From JACJYE01 sp964432875 (GTDB taxonomy: Bacteria > Bacteroidota > Bacteroidia > Chitinophagales > Saprospiraceae): 64,000 bases of DNA. The stretch is taken from NCBI GenBank assembly GCA_964432875.1, contig CAYSPJ010000002.1, forward strand, positions 57,368 to 121,367. Reading direction: 5' to 3'. This document shows positions 10,301 to 16,242 of the stretch, piece after piece (the stretch's first letter is position 1; each line of letters begins with the position of its first letter). Both the position numbers and the translations under genes were made by a program. The notes below the pieces were generated by a model. It saw only the letters and a program-made list of their open reading frames with translations. It was not told where the DNA came from and ran no database searches.

Positions 10301-11111
10301 CGAGGAGCAACGGGTGCTGCCTGGCCAGTTCGGCAGCACTGGCCTGTTCGGGTGAAAGCGGCAGCAAGCCAAAGGGATGCCCGGTAAAAACCGGTGCGGC
10401 TTCGGCCGTCGGCTCACCCGCAGCAGCAAATAAATGAGTATGCGGCGGGAAAACCCCTAGTGCCCCTGCCCAGGCAATCCGCCCTTTAAGCGGGCCCAGC
10501 CGGATTTCTTCTTCAGCGGGCTGCTTGGCGATGGCGATTTGCCCGCCGCCAGGAGGGATGTCCAGGGCTTCATTAGCTTGATCGCATATCGCTGCTAGCG
10601 CTGCGGCTGAAGGCAGCCCTTTTTCAACGGCGGCGGCCAGCTCAGCTTCGATTTCCAGCCCTAGCTCGTTGCGCCAGTAATGCGCCAGGAAATGGTTGTA
10701 GGCGGCATGCTGGAAAGGACGGCGCGAGATCGTCCAGCCATCCCCTGGCTTGGCACCCGGCTCGATGGTCAGGCGCCAGATGAACAATGGGGCCGCAATA
10801 GTTTCGCCGGCCTGGTCTAGACCAACAAATAAGGGGAACCCCAGGCCGAATGGATGCACCCCGCTGATGCGCTCTTGCACCCGGCATTCAAAATAAGCCT
10901 CCTGCAATCGCTGCCCTTCCTCAAAGGAAGGCTTGATGGCAAGCTGAAAAGGCTGCCCGGTAAACAAATAGCTCAGGAGGGTAAACGCAAAATTGCCCTC
11001 CAGCGCAGCTGCATCGATATTAGCCTCCAAGGTAGGTTGCGCGTTGCGGTATATCTGCCAGCGGGTGTGGTGCCAAAGTCCGGCAGCACTATGCTCTAGC
11101 TCGCTTTTCAT
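7383..11111 (-). CDS. Very large divergent SF1 helicase-like ATPase with degenerate nuclease-like C-terminus
   Basis: A 1242-residue protein. Residues 1-250 form an unrecognised N-terminal domain. Walker A (GPAGSGKT, K279) and Walker B (LVDEAQ, D848) are intact, but they are separated by about 560 mostly helical residues with coiled-coil-like stretches. Motif III is lost: GDPxQ of UvrD/Dna2-type helicases is replaced by AAPVLDG. Motif V is weak (DELTGQRFDILIISS instead of FQGxExD). Motif VI survives as LVMSRTEKR. The last ~80 residues (LYVAVEGF... then ARPADWWRDPERQ) follow the layout of the Vsr/MTES_1575-type endonuclease at the end of many DUF4011-type helicases, but most catalytic residues are absent. 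ATP binding is likely; helicase activity is doubtful. The gene is monocistronic and divergent from a PAS-AraC regulator. DNA repair or defence is possible but unproven. Confidence 0.6.
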   Translation of the reverse strand: MKSELEHSAAGLWHHTRWQIYRNAQPTLEANIDAAALEGNFAFTLLSYLFTGQPFQLAIKPSFEEGQRLQEAYFECRVQERISGVHPFGLGFPLFVGLDQAGETIAAPLFIWRLTIEPGAKPGDGWTISRRPFQHAAYNHFLAHYWRNELGLEIEAELAAAVEKGLPSAAALAAICDQANEALDIPPGGGQIAIAKQPAEEEIRLGPLKGRIAWAGALGVFPPHTHLFAAAGEPTAEAAPVFTGHPFGLLPLSPEQASAAELARQHPLLLVTGPAGSGKTHLAAHLLTNALSNNQKCLLVSSRAGVLRQMQRQMELMGIGRLSFLLRDVNLDLALFLEILRSIALAKEAEEELKPVEFPILTARLERLKEKLDNSYHASRKMAFGNTNWSAAVGKYLKSARKEGKESLATQLNAQEYQFSEAAYREMVDAIDSCQRLFDKSSTLYSPLNKLHQGVFLRMQKAEAREFVEEKIETLLSRSTLLQQWYANRIDAYASLLSAHYEQYFQDYARQISQLQDQLAEYRGRFGDDFLHQGQGALRFKKLFSAKAKALTEARQAFAAAYERLGHDFSVNAYFDFQFDDAAKGAAIAQAKACLERFEQALQLWHAQQQELVQEEIARLSPKTTLPILNFETQAAELENGLEGLLEQVNESGLYHLPIHNKMLTLPKQQRLLDSLIEQFETSRRALPEFDDFYDWQHNWLQLSEQARRLVKALIKLRPKDWKAAFDSWFLDNCLSRSYESALPPEKGSLQQMAMAHAQLEELMPSQILYNWQSRKEEAVRKLRRSSNEAAQWLAGKALGEERSSWMPLFEKGTESIATIMPVLLVTPHLAGELFANVGKVFDYILVDEAQSLQPAEAAFLRGLARRAVFFAAAPVLDGAAEPEILGRIDAMGGRRFTLHQSQQAFPLDLLQPKSFSALPDAKPAPVAFEQVGGLYDEEKETNEDEALYIISLLNRIEQTPQRTYPAVGIACFTKGQRRLIASYLLNIKQRRSTGVEIIQQLERNGLAVLELDELTGQRFDILIISSTYGPADIKGRLTNHLQRISLQLPQLLLVMSRTEKRIMLVNSIPLEKLQELLERPEDKPAYLLAAYFLAARAASLGDRAFLSRLQENLPAWAKRPWPYPQPLDFLEEVGIQLRPYLAPGRIKFESAGEAELDTLKILPPADAPGQALYVAVEGFLAQTPYTDYRWEYAQHNMLAAQGFFPLSARPADWWRDPERQAKRLASTIIIQEQQLAKEEEE

Positions 11112-11313
11112 TTGATCGTGTTTAACAGCAATGGTTGTCTAATCGCTCAAATATAGTAAATTTATTCATCAGCCTGCTATCTCTGCTGCATTGGAACTTG
11201 CAATATTGACAAAAATCAATGACAGTAGAAAAAAAGGGCTGTATTTTTGAATTAGCAATAAAAGGCGTTAATTTGTTCTGCCCGCTTAGCGGAGCCGTGT
11301 AAATATTTTGCTT

Positions 11314-12054
11314 ATGTTGCCCAATATAGCTGTCATACTGACCGATGCCTCCCGGCAAATCTTATGGGTGAATGAGGATTTCACCTCCATCACAGGGTAC
11401 GCTCTGGCAGAAGTAATCGGTAAAAAACCAAGCCTGCTGCAAGGGCCGGGCACCGAAAAGGAAGCCATTATCCGCATCCGCAAGGCATTGGAAAGCAAGG
11501 TGCCGGTAAAGGGGGAATTGACCAACTACCGCAAAAACGGGGAAGCTTATTGCTGCAAGCTGGTCATCCACCCCATCTTCAATCGGGATCAGGAGCTGAC
11601 CAACTACATCGCCTTTGAAATTGATGGTGACCAGACTGCAGAAGAGAGCATCCCACTGTTGCAGCTCGAAGATAAATACCGCTCCAGCAGCCTCAAAGGC
11701 GTTGAGGAAGTCAAGCTATATTTGCGCCTGAAGGGCCTACTCGAAGCAGAAAAGCTCTACCTCAAGCCCGACTTGTCATTGAAAAAGCTGGCAGACAGAT
11801 TGCATACCAATACCAAGTACCTCTCACAGGTGGTCAACCACCAATCCGGGCTGAATTTCCAGCAGTTCATCAATGATTATCGCGTGGCGGAAGCTAAAGC
11901 TAAAATTGCCAGCAAAGAGTATGCTAATCTCACTTTGTACGGCATCGCGCTACAATGCGGTTTTAAAAACAAATCCACTTTTTTTAAAGTCTTCAAAGAA
12001 AGCACCACGCTGACTCCCCGGGAGTACCTCCAACAATTGCGGCGCGAGGGCTGA
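11314..12054 (+). CDS. PAS (LOV-like fold)-AraC family transcriptional regulator
   Basis: A 246-residue cytoplasmic regulator. Residues ~1-105 form a PAS domain with the LOV-type arrangement (VNEDFTSITGY, then GKKPSLLQGPGT, then YRKNGEAYCCKLVIHPIF). The flavin-adduct cysteine of true LOV domains (GxNCRFLQ) is replaced, the motif reading GKKPSLLQ, so classical photochemistry is not expected. Residues ~145-245 form an AraC/XylS double helix-turn-helix (LSLKKLADRLHTNTKYLSQV; then IALQCGFKNKSTFFKVFK), with the conserved second helix ending in PREYL. The start is ATG 11314; an in-frame TTG six bases upstream is less likely. It probably senses a small ligand or redox state and binds DNA. Its targets are unknown; the neighbours trxB and the divergent helicase-like gene are candidates by proximity only. 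Confidence 0.82.
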   Translation: MLPNIAVILTDASRQILWVNEDFTSITGYALAEVIGKKPSLLQGPGTEKEAIIRIRKALESKVPVKGELTNYRKNGEAYCCKLVIHPIFNRDQELTNYIAFEIDGDQTAEESIPLLQLEDKYRSSSLKGVEEVKLYLRLKGLLEAEKLYLKPDLSLKKLADRLHTNTKYLSQVVNHQSGLNFQQFINDYRVAEAKAKIASKEYANLTLYGIALQCGFKNKSTFFKVFKESTTLTPREYLQQLRREG

Positions 12055-12159
12055 TTTTGCGGTGCGCCCCCCCTACCCTACTCAACCTCCACACACATCG
12101 GGATGTTGTTGTTTAGTCGATGTATAATTGGACAAAAAACCAGTGGTTGCTTACACAAA

Positions 12160-12175
12160 TGTAACCTCGGTTACA
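12160..12175. promoter_or_regulatory. 16-base palindrome in the trxB promoter (possible operator)
   Basis: TGTAACC-TC-GGTTACA is a perfect inverted repeat with 7-base arms, of the form TGTAA-N6-TTACA used by several CRP/FNR-family regulators. It overlaps the expected -33 position of the trxB promoter (-7 box at 12197-12204). A factor bound here would be placed to block or recruit RNA polymerase. Confidence 0.45.
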
Positions 12176-12196
12176 GTAGCGTTAACGCAATCTTTA

Positions 12197-12204
12197 TAAT
12201 TTTG
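12197..12204 (+). promoter_or_regulatory. -7 box of the trxB promoter
   Basis: TAATTTTG matches TAnnTTTG exactly. There is no strong -33 TTTG; instead the palindrome at 12160-12175 occupies that place, consistent with a regulated promoter. The start codon follows 27 bases later at 12231. Confidence 0.5.
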
Positions 12205-12230
12205 CGCCGAAAAAAAAACGAAAACAAATC

Positions 12231-13175
12231 ATGGCAGAAGGAATTGAAAAATTGCATTGTTTGATTATCGGCTCTGGCCCGGCAGGTTATACTGCTGCAG
12301 TCTATGCCGCAAGAGCTGGGCTCAAGCCCGTCCTATACACGGGCATGGAGCCTGGTGGGCAATTGATGATCACCACCGATGTGGAGAACTACCCCGGCTA
12401 TCCCGATGGCATCATGGGGCCGCAGATGATGGAAGATTTCCGCAAGCAGGCCGAACGCTTCGGCACTGATATCCGCTATGAAATGATTACTAAAGTAGAT
12501 TTTACCGGCCCAGTACATAAAGCTTGGACGGAGAGCGGCAAAGAAATCCAGGCTGATAGCATCATCATCTCTACCGGCGCCAGCGCCAAATGGCTGGGGC
12601 TGGAGTCGGAACAACGGCTCACCAATAAGGGCGTCTCTGCCTGTGCGGTCTGCGACGGTTTCTTTTTCCGAGGACAAGAAGTGGCGCTAGTCGGCGGCGG
12701 TGATACGGCTGCCGAAGAAGCGCTGTACCTCTCCAAGCTCTGCCCCAAAGTGCACATGTTGGTGCGCCGCGACGAACTTAGAGCCTCTAAAATCATGCAG
12801 GAGCGCGTCTTTAAAGCCGAAAATATCCATGTGCACTGGAATACCGAAGTGCTCGAAATCCTGGGCGAACAGGAAGTCGAAGGCATGCGGATCATCAACA
12901 ATAAGACTAAAGAAGAAAGCACTATCCCCATCAAGGGCTTCTTTGTGGCTATTGGGCATAAGCCCAATACGGATATCTTCAAGGATTGGCTGAAAATGGA
13001 CAGTACGGGCTATATCCTTACCCAGGGCAAAACTACCCGCACTAACCTCGAAGGCGTATTTGCTAGTGGAGACGCTCAGGACAACATCTATCGCCAGGCC
13101 GTCACTGCTGCCGGAACCGGCTGCATGGCTGCTTTGGATGCCGAACGCTACCTCACGGAAAAGGGAGTGGTCTAG
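12231..13175 (+). CDS. trxB: Thioredoxin-disulfide reductase
   Basis: A 314-residue protein of the usual TrxB length. The FAD-binding GxGxxG-type motif is at the N-terminus (IIGSGPAGYTAAVYAARA), the redox-active CxxC is CAVC followed by DG, and the NADPH-binding motif is GGGDTAAEEALYL. The FAD-closing motif near the C-terminus is GVFASGDAQD. It transfers electrons from NADPH to thioredoxin, maintaining cytoplasmic disulfide balance and supplying ribonucleotide reductase and peroxidases. It is preceded by a -7 box and a palindrome that suggest regulation, possibly by redox or oxygen, and followed by a strong hairpin upstream of fba. Confidence 0.95.
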   Translation: MAEGIEKLHCLIIGSGPAGYTAAVYAARAGLKPVLYTGMEPGGQLMITTDVENYPGYPDGIMGPQMMEDFRKQAERFGTDIRYEMITKVDFTGPVHKAWTESGKEIQADSIIISTGASAKWLGLESEQRLTNKGVSACAVCDGFFFRGQEVALVGGGDTAAEEALYLSKLCPKVHMLVRRDELRASKIMQERVFKAENIHVHWNTEVLEILGEQEVEGMRIINNKTKEESTIPIKGFFVAIGHKPNTDIFKDWLKMDSTGYILTQGKTTRTNLEGVFASGDAQDNIYRQAVTAAGTGCMAALDAERYLTEKGVV

Positions 13176-13263
13176 CTTCGCTCAAACGCAAAAAGCCCAG
13201 TGAGCATTAACGCCATCGGCTACTTAGCGTTTTTCAAAAGAGAGAAAGCCGGTTCATTTTAAC

Positions 13264-13309
13264 AAAAATGGCTATATTGCCCGCTCAAACTGGCGATATA
13301 GCCATTTTT
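13264..13309. terminator. Long perfect hairpin between trxB and fba
   Basis: Arm 13264-13281 pairs with 13292-13309 over 18 bases, with a single T·G wobble and a 10-base loop. The outer ends are five As and five Ts, so it could terminate transcription in either direction. It starts about 90 bases after the trxB stop and ends 22 bases before the fba start codon. It may be the trxB terminator, or a structured fba leader or attenuator. No promoter is evident between it and fba. Confidence 0.6.
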
Positions 13310-13331
13310 GTATAAAAAAACAGTATTACCT

Positions 13332-14414
13332 ATGTCTGCACTGACCTCTACCCGCTTTCGCCCGGGCGTACTGCATGGCGATGAAGTGACGGAACTCTTC
13401 AGCTATGCCAATGAACATAACTTTGCCTTGCCGGCCGTCAACGTCACTGGCACTAATACAGTCAACGCGGTCTTGGAAACCGCTCGCGAAGTGAATTCTC
13501 CAGTCATCATCCAATTTTCCAATGGCGGCGCTCATTTTTTTGCCGGCAAAGGGCTTTCCAACGAAGGTCAACAAGCCGCCATACTAGGTGGTATCTCTGG
13601 CGCTATGCACGTGCATGCGCTGGCCAAAGCTTATGGCGTGACCGTGGTGCTTCATACTGACCACTGCGCGCTCAAGCTGCTCCCCTGGGTAGAAGGCCTT
13701 ATCGCTGCGGGCGAAAAGTTTTACGAAAGCCGCGGCTACCCGCTCTACAGCTCGCACATGCTCGACCTATCGGAAGAGCCGCTGGCTGAAAACGTCGAAA
13801 TTTGCGCCCGCTTCCTGGAGCGCATGGATAAAATCGGCATGACCCTCGAAATCGAGCTTGGCGTCACTGGCGGTGAAGAAGACGGGGTAGACAATTCCGA
13901 TGTGGACAGCTCCCGCCTCTACACTCAGCCGGAAGAAGTAGCCTTCGCCTACGAGGCGCTCAGCAAAGTGAGCCCGCGCTTCACCATCGCCGCTGCTTTC
14001 GGCAACGTGCACGGGGTATATAAGCCTGGGAACGTCTCGCTCAAGCCGATTATCCTGAAGAATTCCCAGGAATACGTCAAGCAGAAGTTCAACACCGGCG
14101 ACAACCCGATCAACTTCGTCTTTCATGGCGGGTCTGGCTCCTCTCGCGAGGAAATCCGCGAAGCTATCGAATATGGCGCTATCAAGATGAACATTGATAC
14201 CGACTTGCAGTGGGCTTTCTGGGATGGGGTGCGGGGCTACCACGAAGGCAAGCATGGCTATCTGCAGGCCCAGATCGGCAACCCTGAAGGCGAAGATAAG
14301 CCCAACAAGAAATACTATGATCCACGCCAGTGGCTACGCGAGGGCGAAAAAACTTTCAAAGCCCGCCTGGCGAGCGCTTTCGAAGATTTGAATTGCCTGA
14401 ACCGCAACGCCTGA
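13332..14414 (+). CDS. fbaA: Class II fructose-bisphosphate aldolase
   Basis: A 360-residue enzyme, the length of the E. coli FbaA type. Key features are the early substrate-binding region (FALPAVNVTGTNTVNAVLE), the zinc-binding HTDHCALK, the ELGVTGGEEDGVDN loop, the second zinc site around AAFGNVHGVY, the Gly-rich phosphate-binding FHGGSGSSREEI, and GAIKMNIDTD near the end. It cleaves fructose-1,6-bisphosphate in glycolysis and does the reverse in gluconeogenesis, using Zn2+. The start is ATG 13332; an in-frame TTG at 13308 lies inside the upstream hairpin and is rejected. A GC-rich hairpin follows the gene. Confidence 0.95.
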   Translation: MSALTSTRFRPGVLHGDEVTELFSYANEHNFALPAVNVTGTNTVNAVLETAREVNSPVIIQFSNGGAHFFAGKGLSNEGQQAAILGGISGAMHVHALAKAYGVTVVLHTDHCALKLLPWVEGLIAAGEKFYESRGYPLYSSHMLDLSEEPLAENVEICARFLERMDKIGMTLEIELGVTGGEEDGVDNSDVDSSRLYTQPEEVAFAYEALSKVSPRFTIAAAFGNVHGVYKPGNVSLKPIILKNSQEYVKQKFNTGDNPINFVFHGGSGSSREEIREAIEYGAIKMNIDTDLQWAFWDGVRGYHEGKHGYLQAQIGNPEGEDKPNKKYYDPRQWLREGEKTFKARLASAFEDLNCLNRNA

Positions 14415-14426
14415 TTGTGAGCAATC

Positions 14427-14464
14427 CCCCCGCTGGCCCTACCCTTAGTCAAGGCCAGCGGGGG
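14427..14464 (+). terminator. Hairpin terminator after fba
   Basis: CCCCCGCTGGCC (14427-14438) pairs perfectly with GGCCAGCGGGGG (14453-14464) around a 14-base loop, just after the fba stop. There is no immediate T-run, only a T-rich patch about 20 bases on. It is very stable and likely terminates fba. Confidence 0.55.
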
Positions 14465-14690
14465 AACCCTCAAATAGCTACAAATTCTTTTTACTCGCTA
14501 CTTGCTATTTACGCCTTTTCCCCATAAATTTGTAGGGGTTTTTATTTGCTGCGGCAAAGTCTCGCATCTACCTCAAGCGTTTCAACTTATCCTCCCGCTC
14601 CCCTCCCCCCCCCCTAACTGATGCTAACTGACCTACCCCTATCAGCTGCTATCCTTTTTATAAAAAACACGATCATAAATCTAATTCACC

Positions 14691-16034
14691 ATGAAAAGAA
14701 TCCTATTTTTTCTGCAAATTGCTGGCTTAGCTTCCGCCCTGATGCTTATTCAAGGCTGTCTAAAGGACGAAGACATAACCAGCACAACTGCTGATTTCGG
14801 TTCCGAATTGGCTACAGAATGGTTCAAGCTGACCATGAAACTGACGAAAGAAGGGCCAGGGTTTACCCCTCCAGTCGCTGCCAGAGCTTATGGATACACT
14901 GGGCTGACGCTTTACGAATCTTTGGTCAACGGCATGCCCCGGCATCAATCTCTCCAGGGTCAGCTCGAAGCTTTTAGCCTGGGTACGGTGCCCGAGATCG
15001 AAGCCGGGAAAGATTACCATTGGGGCCTTGTTGCCAATGCTGCCTTAGGCTACATCGTCAAAGAGTTGTACCGCAATGCTACCGCCTCCAACCTCCAGGC
15101 TATTGCGGACCTGGAGGGGCAGTATAGAGCGCAATTTGCAGCAGAGGTGGCGGAAGACATTGAAGCAAGATCAATCGCTTACGGGCTTGCAGTAGGCGAA
15201 GCCATACAAGCCTATGCTGCTTCCGATGGTCAAGATTTAGCCTATACGTCGAATTTCCCCGCCAGTTATGTCCCGCCAGCAGGGGCCGGTATGTGGAAAC
15301 CGACACCACCAGCTTTTAGCCCCGCACTCCAGCCTTATTGGGGAGAGGTGCGCCCCTTCCTGGCAGTCAACGTTTCGGGCACTCAACCTCCACCACCGCC
15401 CCCTTTCTCAACCGACCTGTTTTCCGTTTTTTATGCCCAGGCCCTGGAAGTGTACACCGTCACGAGCAGCATTACGCCAGAGCAAGAATTGATCGCAAAA
15501 TACTGGAGCGATGACCCTGGCTTAACCGCCACGCCACCGGGCCACTCGATTGCCATCCTCAGCCAAGTGCTGAAGCAGAATAATGCCGACCTGGAGGTGG
15601 CTGCCGAAGCTTATGCCAAAGTAGGCCTGGCTGTACATGACGCTTTCATCTCCTGCTGGAAGTGTAAATATGATTTTAACTTGCTCCGGCCAATCACCTA
15701 CATCCAGGAAGTTATTGACCCGAGCTACACCACCTTGTTGAATACGCCGCCCTTCCCGGAGTACACTTCTGGGCATTCCGCCCAGTCCGGCGCGGTGTCG
15801 CAGGTGCTTTCTGACCTGTTCGGATACAACTATGCTTTTACCGACCGGACCCATGTTGACCGGACGGATATTAACGGTAGCCCCAGGAGCTTTTCTTCTT
15901 TTTATCACATGGCCCAGGAAGCAGCGATTTCCAGGCTTTACGGCGGGATCCATTATCGCGATGGCATTGAGCTGGGAGTTGAGCAAGGTAAAGTGATCGG
16001 CCAGAATATTAGCAATCTAAACTTCCGCCGGTAG
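14691..16034 (+). CDS. Vanadium-dependent haloperoxidase / PAP2-family lipoprotein
   Basis: A 447-residue protein. The N-terminus is a lipoprotein signal (hydrophobic helix, then LIQGC, lipobox Cys near residue 23), placing it on the periplasmic or outer face. The C-terminal half carries the three phosphate/vanadate-binding signatures of the PAP2/vanadium haloperoxidase superfamily: KYDFNLLRP (KxxxxxxRP), YTSGHS (the PSGH-type motif with Thr for Pro) and SRLYGGIHY (SRxxxxxH). The length and long helical N-terminal half fit the bacterial VHPO-like group rather than small PAP2 phosphatases. Whether it oxidises halides or acts as an acid phosphatase cannot be decided from sequence. It has its own hairpin terminator and no obvious operon partner. 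Confidence 0.85.
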   Translation: MKRILFFLQIAGLASALMLIQGCLKDEDITSTTADFGSELATEWFKLTMKLTKEGPGFTPPVAARAYGYTGLTLYESLVNGMPRHQSLQGQLEAFSLGTVPEIEAGKDYHWGLVANAALGYIVKELYRNATASNLQAIADLEGQYRAQFAAEVAEDIEARSIAYGLAVGEAIQAYAASDGQDLAYTSNFPASYVPPAGAGMWKPTPPAFSPALQPYWGEVRPFLAVNVSGTQPPPPPPFSTDLFSVFYAQALEVYTVTSSITPEQELIAKYWSDDPGLTATPPGHSIAILSQVLKQNNADLEVAAEAYAKVGLAVHDAFISCWKCKYDFNLLRPITYIQEVIDPSYTTLLNTPPFPEYTSGHSAQSGAVSQVLSDLFGYNYAFTDRTHVDRTDINGSPRSFSSFYHMAQEAAISRLYGGIHYRDGIELGVEQGKVIGQNISNLNFRR

Positions 16035-16049
16035 GCTGTTTTGCGGATA

Positions 16050-16083
16050 AGCGTCGGGTAGCAGTGAAAGCTGCCCGACGCTT
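16050..16083 (+). terminator. Rho-independent terminator of the haloperoxidase-like gene
   Basis: GCGTCGGG (16051-16058) pairs with CCCGACGC (16074-16081); an inner CAG/CTG extends the stem past a three-base bulge. A T-rich tail (TTGTTTCATTTTGTT) follows, some 16 bases after the stop codon. Confidence 0.75.
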
Positions 16084-16090
16084 GTTTCAT

Positions 16091-16121
16091 TTTGTTGATT
16101 GTTTTCTTTTTTCTATATTTG
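16091..16121 (+). promoter_or_regulatory. Consensus promoter of the Pif1-like helicase gene
   Basis: TTTG (16091-16094), 19-base spacer, TATATTTG (16114-16121): an exact Bacteroidota -33/-7 promoter placed right after the preceding terminator. The predicted start near 16128 leaves a ~115-base leader containing a 24-codon open frame. Confidence 0.75.
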
Positions 16122-16146
16122 TGGCTGAAGCTAATTCCTCTAAGCC

Positions 16147-16221
16147 ATGACTTTAACCGAATCGCTGCATGTATTGGGTATTGCGCTCCTCGAGGATACC
16201 GACGGGTCATCATTATTATGA
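16147..16221 (+). CDS. Possible 24-codon leader peptide upstream of the Pif1-like gene
   Basis: ATG 16147 opens a 24-residue frame (starts MTLTESLHVLGIALLEDTDG, ends SSLL) terminated by TGA at 16219, 21 bases before the helicase start codon. It lies wholly inside the predicted transcript leader. No motif is recognised and there is no regulatory codon run, so it may be chance; it is recorded because its position fits an upstream regulatory frame. Confidence 0.25.
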   Translation: MTLTESLHVLGIALLEDTDGSSLL

Positions 16222-16242
16222 AGCCGGTTAACCCCTAACAAT

